A stretch of 64,000 nucleotides of DNA, from assembly GCA_902789435.1 (NCBI GenBank), contig CADAOA010000001.1, forward strand, positions 1 through 64,000, given 5' to 3'. Position 1 is the first letter of the stretch. Each line of letters opens with the position of its first letter. The notes under the pieces are model-generated. The model made no database searches, was not told where the DNA came from, and was given only the letters and a program-made list of their open reading frames with translations. Shown piece by piece: positions 35,361-44,029 of this stretch. This DNA comes from an uncultured Bacteroidia bacterium (lineage in GTDB: Bacteria > Bacteroidota > Bacteroidia > Bacteroidales > UBA932). Both the position numbers and the translations under genes were made by a program.

Positions 35361-36095
35361 TTATAAATTGTTGTCCTTGAAGGAGTAATTGATGTATCTT
35401 TTTTTCATCCAGCGATAGGCGAAGCAGTCTTTCATCGGGCCGATGAGCCTGTTCCAGACATTGTACTTGGATACGCCGGCAACTCTTGGGAAATGCCTTA
35501 CCGGAACCTGCTTCATCTTTCCGCCGTCCTGAAGCTGGATCAGCGCCGGGAAGAAACGGTGCATGCCTGTGAACATAGGAACTCTCTTGGCGTAATCGGT
35601 GTGGAGGATTTTCAGAGGGCATCCGGTGTCCGTGGCACCGTCGTGGGTGAACATCTTGCGGAATCCGTTTGCAAACTTGCTCTGGAAATTCTTCCAGGCG
35701 GAGTCCTTGCGGTTGGCCCTGATTCCCATAACCAGAGGGTATTCGTCGGCGTAAGGGAGAAGCAGGTCAAAGTCCTCAGGAGTGGTCTGGAGGTCAGCGT
35801 CTATATATCCCACAAGCGGGGAGAAGGTGTTGTCGAATCCGGCCTTGATGGCTCCGCTGAGCCCGGTTCTCTTCTCCAGGGAAAGGTAGAAGAAGTTCTT
35901 CCTTTGTGAGCACTCTTCCTTAATCATTTCCAATGACTTGTCAGCGCTTCCGTCGTTGACGAAAAGCACGCATGCGCTCTTGTCCTCAGAAGAGTTTATG
36001 TACTTGTCCAGGGTTTCTGCCAGCCTGGCTATGTTTCCCTCCTCGTTGAACACGGGGGAAATTATGGTGAATCTGTAATCCGCAGTTTTGTTCAT
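35361..36095 (-). CDS. GT2 polyprenyl-phosphate sugar transferase (ArnC/DPM1-like)
   Basis: The 244-residue enzyme has a GT-A fold: 'TIISPVFNEEGNIARLAETL' at the N-terminus, 'VLFVNDGSADKSLEMIKEE', 'TGLSGAIKAGFDNTFSPLVG', and the metal motif 'YIDADLQTTPED'. It lacks the C-terminal membrane helices of ArnC, similar to the soluble dolichyl-phosphate mannose synthase type. It should load a sugar onto undecaprenyl phosphate. It is the first gene of the operon GT2, LAB_N, GT39, epimerase, alr. Confidence 0.92.
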   Translation of the reverse strand: MNKTADYRFTIISPVFNEEGNIARLAETLDKYINSSEDKSACVLFVNDGSADKSLEMIKEECSQRKNFFYLSLEKRTGLSGAIKAGFDNTFSPLVGYIDADLQTTPEDFDLLLPYADEYPLVMGIRANRKDSAWKNFQSKFANGFRKMFTHDGATDTGCPLKILHTDYAKRVPMFTGMHRFFPALIQLQDGGKMKQVPVRHFPRVAGVSKYNVWNRLIGPMKDCFAYRWMKKRYINYSFKDNNL

Positions 36096-36101
36096 AACTC
36101 A

Positions 36102-36109
36102 CAAATATA
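36102..36109 (-). promoter_or_regulatory. -7 box of the GT2-LAB_N-GT39 operon (near-leaderless)
   Basis: Minus strand TATATTTG fits TAnnTTTG, and the GT2 ATG (36095) starts 6 nt downstream. No -33 match at the expected distance. Confidence 0.4.
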
Positions 36110-36145
36110 ATAATTCTATTCCAATCACCTTCGCTGATACACAAT

Positions 36146-36173
36146 AAAAAAGGATGGCCCTAAGGTCATCCTT
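36146..36173 (-). terminator. Intrinsic terminator of the Hc1-like gene
   Basis: A 10-bp stem (AAGGATGGCC with GGTCATCCTT, one G-T pair, 36150-36173), 4-nt loop, followed on the minus strand by TTTTTTATTG. It lies 22 nt past the stop codon. On the plus strand it is followed by only TTTT. Confidence 0.8.
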
Positions 36174-36195
36174 TTCTCATCTTCAGTTCAGTTGA

Positions 36196-36372
36196 TTACT
36201 TCTTTGCAGCCTCTACGGAAGCCTTTCTGAAGTCCTTCATCAGCTTGGTGATTTCCAAAGCAGCCTTTCTTGCGCGAGTTCCGGCAGCCTTGTTACCCTT
36301 AACGATCTGTGCTTCAGCATCCTTGTTGAAAGCCTCAAACTGAGCCTGAATGTTCTTGAATATTTTTTCCAT
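36196..36372 (-). CDS. Histone H1-like protein Hc1 (58 residues)
   Basis: The very short gene encodes MEKIFKNIQAQFEAFNKDAE..., Lys/Ala-rich and helical, with the 'GNKAAGTRARKAALEITKLM' segment and 'DFRKASVEAAKK' end of the Bacteroidota/Chlamydia Hc1 family. It has 10 Lys in 58 residues. The protein should bind DNA and act in nucleoid organisation; the specific role is unknown. It has its own terminator (36146-36173) and stands alone between the glycan operon and the S41 peptidase gene. Confidence 0.85.
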   Translation of the reverse strand: MEKIFKNIQAQFEAFNKDAEAQIVKGNKAAGTRARKAALEITKLMKDFRKASVEAAKK

Positions 36373-36485
36373 AATAAAAATGTTAAAAAGTAATTATTGT
36401 GTTAACATAGTCTTCAAATCCAATCATAAAAATAGCAATAATTCTTTCAATGTCCAAAACTTTTCAGAAAAAGTCCGGAAAAACG

Positions 36486-37841
36486 CTATTTCTTGATAAA
36501 TGCTCCTGTAAAGCCGTCTCTAAAGTGAAGTTCTTTACCGATTCCGTCAGAGGCCTTGGTGGCTTTCGTGTCAGGGAGATCAGGATAGGATCCGGTGGCA
36601 ATGTGTTCCAGACATGCTTTGATGAGGTCTTCCTTTCCGGAGAAATCGTGATAAAGATCGTCGTATCTCTTGTTCTTTGGAGTGATTCCGTTGTCATAGT
36701 CTGCCTTGCCTTCTGAGTTCATGCAGTAGAAGCAGATAGGCAGGAATGCATAGTCTATGTCCTTTTCATTGGCTTTAGGAGGATAGAGGAAGACATACAT
36801 TCCGTTCGGCTTGCCGTAGGTCTGGCCTCCGACAGTCTGAACTTCGATGTATGGGTTCAGGCAGTTGATCATGCTCTCTGAAGCCGAGGCGGTCCTGGAT
36901 CCCGTAATGACATACAGTCTGTCCAGGTCAAGGGAGTTGGCCTCATGCTTGATTTTGTAGCTTTTGTCCTCCTTCTTGTTTGCCAGGTTGTGGGATAGGG
37001 TTACGAAAACCTTACCGTCCGCTGATGCCGGGGCAAGATAACCTGCAATTACGTTGCATAATTCAAGGTCTCCGCCACCATTGTACCTTAGGTCGAGGAT
37101 GAGGTCAGTGACTCCCTGGGATTTCATCTGGGTCAGGGTACTTATCACCTCGTTCTTCATGTTGGAGTTGAAGGTGGTGTAGAGAATGTAGCCAACCTTG
37201 GCGCTCTTGGAGAGCTTGTCGCAATCAGCGGCGGTGAATATTTTGGACAAGGTGACGGAATTGCTCTGATAAGAGGTCTGGGTAAGGTTCAGCTCCACGC
37301 TTTCATCATTTGTGTTCTTGAAGGTGAATTTGTTGGATGCCCTTTCGATCTCATCGTAGAACCTTTCGGTCCTTATGAGCGTTTCCACATCTGTTCCTGC
37401 GATATGGGTAAGCTGCCAACCTCTGGTTACTCCTGCTTTTGCCAGCGGGGAATTCTTGTCCACATATGTCACATACACGTCATAATCCTGGAAATAGTCT
37501 ATCGGCTGAGATATGTGGAATCCGTAGGAGGTGGAAATGCCGGTTTCCATCGAGTTGTAGGAATAGCCGTTCATCATCCAGCTCCAGCGGTCTTTCCTTA
37601 CCAGCCTGGACATGAAATACTCGTCAACGCTTTTTCCTTTCATTGACGATGAAGGCATCTGGTCGGCCCAGTAGTAGTACTGAGACATCAACTGGTCTAT
37701 GTAAGATTTTACTTCGGTGGAATCCTTGTCTGATTTATCATCCTTGCCGTTTCCGTCCAAGAAGCAGGAGGATAAGGTAAAACTCAGTGACAGGCAAACC
37801 AGGAAAATGGCTATGAAGGAACTTCTAAAGATTTTTTTCAT
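36486..37841 (-). CDS. S41 family (C-terminal processing) peptidase lipoprotein
   Basis: The 451-residue protein has a lipoprotein signal (SLSFTLSSC, Cys about 26) and a Lys/Asp-rich linker. A degenerate PDZ domain (about 110-180) contains 'YVDKNSPLAKAGVTRGWQL'. The peptidase core has 'DLILDLRYNGGGDLELC', the nucleophile Ser in 'GSRTASASESMINCL', and 'VGGQTYGKPNG' with the general-base Lys. It is of the Bacteroidota surface or periplasmic type. It is divergent from the AGCS symporter gene, with -7 boxes for both in the gap. Confidence 0.92.
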   Translation of the reverse strand: MKKIFRSSFIAIFLVCLSLSFTLSSCFLDGNGKDDKSDKDSTEVKSYIDQLMSQYYYWADQMPSSSMKGKSVDEYFMSRLVRKDRWSWMMNGYSYNSMETGISTSYGFHISQPIDYFQDYDVYVTYVDKNSPLAKAGVTRGWQLTHIAGTDVETLIRTERFYDEIERASNKFTFKNTNDESVELNLTQTSYQSNSVTLSKIFTAADCDKLSKSAKVGYILYTTFNSNMKNEVISTLTQMKSQGVTDLILDLRYNGGGDLELCNVIAGYLAPASADGKVFVTLSHNLANKKEDKSYKIKHEANSLDLDRLYVITGSRTASASESMINCLNPYIEVQTVGGQTYGKPNGMYVFLYPPKANEKDIDYAFLPICFYCMNSEGKADYDNGITPKNKRYDDLYHDFSGKEDLIKACLEHIATGSYPDLPDTKATKASDGIGKELHFRDGFTGAFIKK

Positions 37842-37898
37842 AACAATCTATTTTGTCAACGATATCTCATGATGCAATAATGAGACCAACTTGTGAGG

Positions 37899-37906
37899 CA
37901 AAAATA
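37899..37906 (-). promoter_or_regulatory. Candidate -7 box of the S41 peptidase gene
   Basis: Minus strand TATTTTTG fits TAnnTTTG, 57 nt before the ATG. No good -33 element. Confidence 0.35.
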
Positions 37907-37918
37907 CAGATTTTTTGT

Positions 37919-37926
37919 TAAATTTG
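37919..37926 (+). promoter_or_regulatory. Candidate -7 box of the AGCS symporter gene
   Basis: TAAATTTG fits TAnnTTTG, 23 nt before the ATG at 37950, the same distance as for lpxD and tmk. No -33 match. Confidence 0.45.
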
Positions 37927-37949
37927 TTGATGTGTTTATAATTACGATT

Positions 37950-39398
37950 ATGGAAGGCAGTTTCATTTCTATTCTGGGATCCTATATTAAGTCTTTCAGC
38001 GATTTTCTCTGGGGCTGGCCGCTTATCATCCTTCTGGTGGGAACACACCTTTTCCTTACCATAAGGCTTAGGTTTCCTCAGCGATACATCTTCAAGGCTA
38101 TCGGCATATCATTTAGGAAAGACAAGAATGCCGAAGGCGACGTTAGCCAGTTCGGGGCATTGACCACGTCTCTTGCAGCCACAATAGGAACAGGAAACAT
38201 AATCGGAGTGGCTACGGCCGTTTCCCTGGGAGGCCCGGGGGCCGTGCTGTGGTGCTGGCTTACAGGACTTTTGGGCATCGCGACAAAATACAGTGAAGGC
38301 CTTCTAGCCATAAAATATCGTGTAAAGACAGCCAAGGGCACTATGATCGGCGGTCCTATGTACGCGCTGGAAAGAGGAGTCAAGAGCAAGTTCCTGGCTG
38401 TGGCCTTCTGCGTTCTGGCTGCTTTGGCTGCTTTCGGAATCGGAGACCTGGTCCAGTCCAACGCCATTTCCACCCTGCTTGACAACGAAGGGCTCTTCGG
38501 CCCTAACTTCGCCGGAATTCCAAAGCACTGGACGGGCCTTACGGTAGCGTTTCTGGTCATGTTGGTAACCTTCTTCGGAATCAAGGGAATAGCCAGGGTA
38601 TGCGGATTCCTGGTACCGTTTATGGCCATATTCTACGTTGTCGGATGCCTTGTGATACTTGGCATGAACTGGAGTGTTCTCGACGAGACCATAACCATGA
38701 TATTCAGCTCTGCCTTTACCGCCAAGGCCGGTGCTGGCGGAATTGCCGGATTCACTGTTATGATGGCTTGCCGCTACGGTATCGCCAGGGGACTTTTCTC
38801 CAACGAGTCCGGTATGGGATCTGCTCCTATAGCAGCAGCCGCTGCCCAGACCAAGAACCCAGTACGCCAGGCTCTGGTGTCTTCTACCGGCACTTTCTGG
38901 GATACTGTAATAGTATGCGCCCTGACCGGTCTGGTTCTGGTTTCCAGTATCTACGCAAACCCTGGAATAGACTATAAGGACGGAGCCAGGCTCACGCAGA
39001 TGGCATTCGGGCAGATTCCTTATGTAGGTTCCATAATCCTTACGGTCAGCCTTGCCACTTTTGCCTTCTCTACCATCCTGGGCTGGAGCTACTATGCGGA
39101 GCGCAGCGTGGAATACCTTGCCGGCAGAAGAGTCATATTCATCTACAGGATAATCTGGATAGTGCTCATCTATGTCGGAGCCGTGATGAATCTTGAAATC
39201 GTGTGGAATTCTGCAGACATCCTCAACGGACTGATGGCGATTCCGAACATCATTTCCCTGCTACTGCTTAGTGGGGTGATAGTCAGAGAGACAAGAAAAT
39301 ATCTGTGGAACAAGCAGCTTGACAAACAATCCGATGAGGAGATTCCGCTTATCACCGGCCGCAGGGCTGCCCGTGCAGACCTTACAGATGACATTTAG
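37950..39398 (+). CDS. Alanine/glycine:cation symporter (AGCS family)
   Basis: The 482-residue protein (start MEGSFISILGSYIKSFSDFL) has 11-12 helices and the family marks 'FGALTTSLAATIGTGNIIGV', 'GPGAVLWCWLTGLLGIATKY', 'GGPMYALERGV', 'NESGMGSAPIAAAAAQTKNP' and 'STGTFWDTVIVCALTGLV'. It imports alanine or glycine with Na+. The start is set by the conserved N-terminus and the -7 box 23 nt upstream; 19 additional codons are open but overlap the box. It lies among peptidase genes, which suits growth on peptides. Confidence 0.95.
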   Translation: MEGSFISILGSYIKSFSDFLWGWPLIILLVGTHLFLTIRLRFPQRYIFKAIGISFRKDKNAEGDVSQFGALTTSLAATIGTGNIIGVATAVSLGGPGAVLWCWLTGLLGIATKYSEGLLAIKYRVKTAKGTMIGGPMYALERGVKSKFLAVAFCVLAALAAFGIGDLVQSNAISTLLDNEGLFGPNFAGIPKHWTGLTVAFLVMLVTFFGIKGIARVCGFLVPFMAIFYVVGCLVILGMNWSVLDETITMIFSSAFTAKAGAGGIAGFTVMMACRYGIARGLFSNESGMGSAPIAAAAAQTKNPVRQALVSSTGTFWDTVIVCALTGLVLVSSIYANPGIDYKDGARLTQMAFGQIPYVGSIILTVSLATFAFSTILGWSYYAERSVEYLAGRRVIFIYRIIWIVLIYVGAVMNLEIVWNSADILNGLMAIPNIISLLLLSGVIVRETRKYLWNKQLDKQSDEEIPLITGRRAARADLTDDI

Positions 39399-39447
39399 CC
39401 TGGTTGCACGTTTTTTGCATTAGAAACAGAAAACAAAGATTATTTAT

Positions 39448-39936
39448 ATGAAGAAGTTCCGTTTGATTTCAGCTGTGCTGCTTATTGCGGCAATTCCAGT
39501 TTTGTTTTCCTGCTCAAAGAAATCGTCTTCAGGAGGAGAAGAAGAGCAGACAGAGACTTTCCAGACCATCAATGCCAGATTCTATTACGGTAATAATTCC
39601 ACGGCAGCTCCAGAAGTGATCGATATGGAAGTAGGCGGCACATTGACGCTTTATGTGGGCAACGGCTCTACCAAGGAAATCTTCGGCGGACCTGTCAAGT
39701 GGACTGCTACCGGAAACGGAAAGTTGAGCCTTTCCGCGATTCAGAAGACTGTAGGCCTGGCTCAACCTAAGACCAAGGCTACTCCTGACTATACCACTAC
39801 ATCCGCAACAACCAATGCCACAACCATCTTGAAAATTGTAGCATCGGAAGACGGACTTGTTTCCCTTACTGCCAGGGATGCAGTCGGAAATTCCAAAGTC
39901 CTTATGATCAACATCTATCCTAAGGATTCCGAATAA
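39448..39936 (+). CDS. Lipoprotein with Ig-like beta domain
   Basis: The 162-residue protein has a lipobox in 'LLIAAIPVLFSC' (Cys about 22), a Ser/Gly/Glu linker and a beta-rich domain: 'VIDMEVGGTLTLYVGNGS', 'GPVKWTATGNGKLSLSA' and 'LVSLTARDAVGNSKVLMINI'. The pattern (threshold term, 'KWTATGNGKLS', closing 'VSLTARDAVGNS') is that of a BIG2/Ig-like domain. The ligand is unknown. It lies 49 nt after the symporter and is convergent with the esterase gene. Confidence 0.75.
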   Translation: MKKFRLISAVLLIAAIPVLFSCSKKSSSGGEEEQTETFQTINARFYYGNNSTAAPEVIDMEVGGTLTLYVGNGSTKEIFGGPVKWTATGNGKLSLSAIQKTVGLAQPKTKATPDYTTTSATTNATTILKIVASEDGLVSLTARDAVGNSKVLMINIYPKDSE

Positions 39937-39958
39937 GGGTCAGGATTCCCGTTGTAAT

Positions 39959-41254
39959 CTATTCAGTCATATTGAACCGTGCCTTCAGCCATTTGAGGGC
40001 CTCTTCGCTTTGCCATGGGTAAAGCCAGTGGCCGGTGTCGCGTGCCAGGCACAGAGTCTTAGGCGCCTTGATGACATTATATGCTGAGAATGTGGATGAA
40101 GGGCAGCATACAATGTCGTTGAACCCCCAGGCATAGAATCCCGGTTGGGAGAGGAAGCGTGCGAAGTTCACTACATCATAGTACTTGGAAACGGCAACTT
40201 TCTGTTCGATGATGGGATCGCTCTTGTCTATGAACAGATGCGGCCAGCCTCCGCTACGTCCGTAGTAATAGCCGGTAACATCGCAAAAGGCCGGGAAATA
40301 GGCGAAAAGTGCGCTTATCCTCTTGTCCAGCGCGGCTGTCACGATGGAGAGCATTCCGCCCTGGCTTCCTCCGTAGCAGGCGATGCGGCTTTGGTCCACA
40401 TCATTCCGTGAGCACAGATAGTCGACAGCCCTTATACAACCCATATAGGTCCGCTTGTAGTAATAGGAATCGCGGTTTTCAATACCTTTCAGCACATAGC
40501 CGGACATGGCCCCGTTCTCAAGCTGGCGGTAAATCTCGCCGTCCTGATCTACCGGAATGCCGTGGACTCCGATGTTCAGCACAACAAAGCCTTCGTATGC
40601 CAGGGGATCCGGACCGCTGAACTTGCGCACGGCCGCTCCCGGAAGACGTAGGATAGCCGGCTTTTTGCCTTCAGCCTTAGGCACTGTGAGAACGCCGTAC
40701 ACATAATTGCCCGCCTTGTATGACTGGATGCGGATATAATAGACATCCACGCGGTCGTTGCTCTCTTCAGGAGAATATCTCTCGCGGATGAGCATAGGGA
40801 CCTTGGCGGCCCTGGCCTTGGAGTTTTCCCAGAATTCCTCGAAGTCTTCCGGCAAAGATGTGGTAGGTTCTATCTTGTACGGGTCATATCCGATGTTGGT
40901 CTGGCTGGAGTAGCGCTTTCCGTTATAGGTGACACTGACGTTTACTGTCGTGAAACCAGGGACTTTACGTCCTGGTACAGTGATGCGGGCTACGCCATCC
41001 TTGCCGGTGGTCACCTTGCCGGTCTTTTCCGCCTTCAGTTTTTCCGGACCATAGCTGTAGGCGATTTCCGTAAGCGGCATCCTCACGTTTTCCTTTACGG
41101 CATAGAGGGTGAACACTGCCTTTTCTCCGCAGGAATATGTCCAGTCTGCGTGGTCAGGCTCTGCATAGACGCTGATAAACTGCTTGGACGGCTGGCTGAA
41201 TGCGGCCGTTACCGCCAGCAGCGTCGAAACGAATAGACAAATAAGTTTTTTCAT
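39959..41254 (-). CDS. Secreted acetyl xylan esterase-like alpha/beta hydrolase (CE7-type)
   Basis: The 431-residue protein has a signal peptide (MKKLICLFVSTLLAVTAAFS), an N-terminal Ig-like domain (about 25-135) and the CE7 hydrolase domain. The nucleophile elbow is 'CYGGSQGGMLSIVTAAL'; the acid/base region includes 'GFNDIVCCPSSTFSAYNVI' and the final His in 'ARDTGHWLYPWQSEEAL'. The CE7 'GGSQGG' is present. Such enzymes remove acetyl groups from oligosaccharides or cephalosporins. It is one nucleotide downstream of the M49 peptidase gene, so the two form a unit. Confidence 0.85.
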   Translation of the reverse strand: MKKLICLFVSTLLAVTAAFSQPSKQFISVYAEPDHADWTYSCGEKAVFTLYAVKENVRMPLTEIAYSYGPEKLKAEKTGKVTTGKDGVARITVPGRKVPGFTTVNVSVTYNGKRYSSQTNIGYDPYKIEPTTSLPEDFEEFWENSKARAAKVPMLIRERYSPEESNDRVDVYYIRIQSYKAGNYVYGVLTVPKAEGKKPAILRLPGAAVRKFSGPDPLAYEGFVVLNIGVHGIPVDQDGEIYRQLENGAMSGYVLKGIENRDSYYYKRTYMGCIRAVDYLCSRNDVDQSRIACYGGSQGGMLSIVTAALDKRISALFAYFPAFCDVTGYYYGRSGGWPHLFIDKSDPIIEQKVAVSKYYDVVNFARFLSQPGFYAWGFNDIVCCPSSTFSAYNVIKAPKTLCLARDTGHWLYPWQSEEALKWLKARFNMTE

Positions 41255-41255
41255 A

Positions 41256-43265
41256 TTACTCGAATGAGTATTTCTTTCCGTATTCCATCATCTGCTTCAG
41301 GTAGTCGTCTGTGTAAACTATCTTGTAGTCAACCACCTTGCCGTTCTTTTCAACCGGAACGATATCCGGGTTGATAAAGCCCTTGTAAGGCTTGAGGTTG
41401 AGGCCAGCATACCTTTGGAGGACTTCCTTGTGGAGAACAGGGTCTATGTCAACCGCATAGGTCTCGATGAGTTTCTTTCCGGCCTTGTAGTCTCCCTCTG
41501 ACTTGATTCTCTGTATCTCTGCCAGGAGCTCTCCGAACAGTCCGCGGAGTTTCTCGAAATCGTTGATGACAAAATATGTCTTGCCGTCTTTGGTCTTTTT
41601 CTCGATGACATTGTCCTTTGCTCCGTGCTCGTATGCCCACTCGGCCACGAGCTTGCGGTTCTGCATATGGGCCTCGGTGTTCTTCTTTCCAAGCTCTATT
41701 CTTGTGAACTGGGTGAACAGGCCGTTGCGGATGTAGGTCATATACTCAGCCTTATAGGCGTCTGCATCAGGAAGAAGTCCCATCTCGACCAGTTTAGGGT
41801 CGGCCAGATAGTAGAGCGCAAACAGGTCCGCCCTGGCTTCCTCGAGAGCGGAGTTGAACTCCTTGAGGGCATTCTCCTGAACGTTAGGAAGAAGCTGTCC
41901 GGATGCATGGCCCAGGCACTCGTGAAGGTCGGTATGCAGGTTGTCGGTCATGACGCCGTACTTCTTGCACATGTCTATCTCCGCCTGGTCCCAGGCAAAC
42001 TCGGAGAGTATGCTCTTCGGGCTTTCGTTGGCTGCCTTGTCATATGCCTCGGTGATGTTGTTTATGGTCACGCTCTTGGAACCGTATTCCTTCCTGATCC
42101 AGTTGGCGTTAGGCAGGTTTATGCCGATAGGGGTGGAAGGGTAGCAGGCTCCGCCCAGGGCGGTCACGTTAATCACCTTTGCGCTAACTCCCTTCACGTT
42201 CTCCTTCTTGAAGCGCTTGTCAACAGGAGAATTGTCCTCGAACCACTGTGCCTGTGAACTGATGGCCTCGGTCCTGCGGCTGGCTCCCAGATCCTTGAAG
42301 TTGGCGATGCCTTCCCAGGTAGCTTTCCTTCCCAGAGGATCGTCATAGTCCTCGATGAAACCGTTGGTGAAGTCCACAACCTTCGCTCCGTCATCCACCC
42401 ACTGGATGTTGTAGGCGTCCCAGTCGCGAAGGTCTCCTGTGGTATAATACTTTACAAGCAGTTCAATGGTCTTCTTCTGGCCGTCTGTTTCAGCATATTC
42501 CTTTGCCTTCTCCAGATTCTCTATGATCTTTTCGATCGACTTTGAGTAGAGGCCGCCCACCTTCCAGACCTGCTCTGCTATAGTTCCGTCCTCGTTCTTT
42601 ACAAGCTTGGAATTCAGGCCGTAGGAAATCGGATGCGGATCCTTCGGGTCTTCCATCTTGTCGTAGAAATCGTTTACTTCTTTCTGAGTCAGGTTTCCTT
42701 CATAGAAGTTGACGGCAGAGTTTGCAACCATATCCACCTTGCTGTCGTTGCACCTTCTCATAGGGAGTATATATGTCTCGTACATCACTGGCAGAAGCTC
42801 TTCGCAGAGTTCTCCCTGCCCGGTCTGCTCCATAAGGCCCCTGAAATAGTCAGGCGGACAGGCCGGATAGAACTTGTCCTCTGCATAGTGATGGTAGATG
42901 CCGTTGGAGAAGAAAACCCTCTTGGCATAAACCAGAAAGTCCTGATAGTCTTTGCAATCCTTGTCTCCCTTATATTCGTCGATGATCTTTTCAATAGTCT
43001 TCCTTATGCGGAGGTTGTATTTTCCCATCTGGTCGAAGATTATGTCCCTTCCGCACTTAGCCGCCTCTGACGTATAGTATAGGAACGCCTTATTTTCGAA
43101 GCTCAGCGAATCCCAGTCCGGAATCTGGTACCTGAGGATCTGGAGGTCGGCGAATTCATCAACGATGTATGTGAAAGGCTTGTCACTGTCAGCCTTTTTC
43201 TCGTCGGTACAGCCTGCTGCAAGTGCTGCAGCGAAGATTGTCAACATAATTGTAAACTTTTTCAT
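41256..43265 (-). CDS. Dipeptidyl peptidase III-like (M49) lipoprotein
   Basis: The 669-residue protein has a lipoprotein signal (MKKFTIMLTIFAAALAAGC, Cys19). The zinc site is 'LHECLGHASGQ' (HECLGH, 448-453: the HExxGH motif of M49) with the third ligand in 'EEARADLFALYYL' (475-487). Upstream 'GACYPSTPIGINLPNANWIR' and downstream 'YMTYIRNGLFTQFTRI' are family segments. It should release dipeptides from peptide N-termini. M49 enzymes are usually cytosolic; a lipidated, exported form points to use of external or periplasmic peptides. It lies next to the esterase, one nucleotide away. Confidence 0.93.
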   Translation of the reverse strand: MKKFTIMLTIFAAALAAGCTDEKKADSDKPFTYIVDEFADLQILRYQIPDWDSLSFENKAFLYYTSEAAKCGRDIIFDQMGKYNLRIRKTIEKIIDEYKGDKDCKDYQDFLVYAKRVFFSNGIYHHYAEDKFYPACPPDYFRGLMEQTGQGELCEELLPVMYETYILPMRRCNDSKVDMVANSAVNFYEGNLTQKEVNDFYDKMEDPKDPHPISYGLNSKLVKNEDGTIAEQVWKVGGLYSKSIEKIIENLEKAKEYAETDGQKKTIELLVKYYTTGDLRDWDAYNIQWVDDGAKVVDFTNGFIEDYDDPLGRKATWEGIANFKDLGASRRTEAISSQAQWFEDNSPVDKRFKKENVKGVSAKVINVTALGGACYPSTPIGINLPNANWIRKEYGSKSVTINNITEAYDKAANESPKSILSEFAWDQAEIDMCKKYGVMTDNLHTDLHECLGHASGQLLPNVQENALKEFNSALEEARADLFALYYLADPKLVEMGLLPDADAYKAEYMTYIRNGLFTQFTRIELGKKNTEAHMQNRKLVAEWAYEHGAKDNVIEKKTKDGKTYFVINDFEKLRGLFGELLAEIQRIKSEGDYKAGKKLIETYAVDIDPVLHKEVLQRYAGLNLKPYKGFINPDIVPVEKNGKVVDYKIVYTDDYLKQMMEYGKKYSFE

Positions 43266-43288
43266 ATATCCGTTTGTTATACTTTCTT

Positions 43289-43906
43289 TTAGAATTGCCT
43301 GGCCTGATAGTTATCCTGACTGTCGTTGCCGGGACCTTCTTCCGGTCTTATGTCATCGTTATCTCCGTCATCAGCCTTTCCTTGGAAAATGTCCCTGATC
43401 TTGTCGATTACAAGGCCGACATAGTGAAGCGGATTGAGCATTTTCTTGAGCATCTGGTACTCGATTGCTATATCTTCTTCCTTGTCCTTGATTTCTGTTT
43501 CCACGAATTGCTGCTTGAGATTAAGTTCCCTCATGCTGGAAAGCTTTTCGTCACCCAGCAGCATTCCAGTGTAGAACCTGGCCATCTGGTTGGCGAACAG
43601 TCTCTTTCGTGAGAGCCATATTACAACTCCCAGGATCAGGACAATGGCGGCGGAGCAAAGGAATCCCAAAGCGTTGCTGCCGAAAAGGTCTCCAAGGAAA
43701 AATCCGGCCGCAAGACACAGCATCATAAGTACGATCGTTCCGGTCAGCAGAAGTATCGTGATTACAATGACCCTGTTTGAAACTACGGACATTTTTTCAG
43801 CGCCTTTGAGAGCGGCTCTATCCACCTGCATATACAGGTATTTCCGGATTGAAGAACCCAGGCCTTCATCTACCGGTCGTGAGAAATTGTTCTTTTCCAT
43901 CGTCAA
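43289..43906 (-). CDS. Membrane protein with two helices and a charged C-terminal tail, function unknown
   Basis: The 205-residue protein has a soluble N-terminus, two adjacent helices at about 46-72 and 80-98, a coiled-coil-like region (LNLKQQFVETEIKDKEEDIA) and an acidic, Asn/Asp-rich end. The layout resembles phage-holin-superfamily (DUF1469-like) proteins, but I cannot confirm the family. A start at 43900 (MEKNNFSRP) is as plausible as 43906. It is 23 nt upstream of the M49 gene and may be in its transcript. A -7 box (43936-43943) is 29 nt upstream. Confidence 0.6.
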   Translation of the reverse strand: MTMEKNNFSRPVDEGLGSSIRKYLYMQVDRAALKGAEKMSVVSNRVIVITILLLTGTIVLMMLCLAAGFFLGDLFGSNALGFLCSAAIVLILGVVIWLSRKRLFANQMARFYTGMLLGDEKLSSMRELNLKQQFVETEIKDKEEDIAIEYQMLKKMLNPLHYVGLVIDKIRDIFQGKADDGDNDDIRPEEGPGNDSQDNYQARQF

Positions 43907-43935
43907 GTGGTTTTAGCAGAAAATTCTATCAGATA

Positions 43936-43943
43936 CAAAGATA
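43936..43943 (-). promoter_or_regulatory. Candidate -7 box of the 43.9-kb membrane-protein gene
   Basis: Minus strand TATCTTTG fits TAnnTTTG. It lies 29 nt before the first start. The -33 position carries TTTT only. Confidence 0.45.
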
Positions 43944-43968
43944 ACAAGAACCTGTCTTGAAAAAAATA

Positions 43969-43999
43969 GTTGCTCTGCCGGATAAAAATTGTAATTTTG
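43969..43999 (+). promoter_or_regulatory. Promoter of the C11 peptidase gene
   Basis: GTTG (43969-43972), 19-bp spacer, TAATTTTG (43992-43999): a very good match to TTG-N19-TAnnTTTG. The ATG follows after 30 nt. Confidence 0.65.
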
Positions 44000-44029
44000 T
44001 CTTTTCAGGAAGTTATTCATAGACGGATT

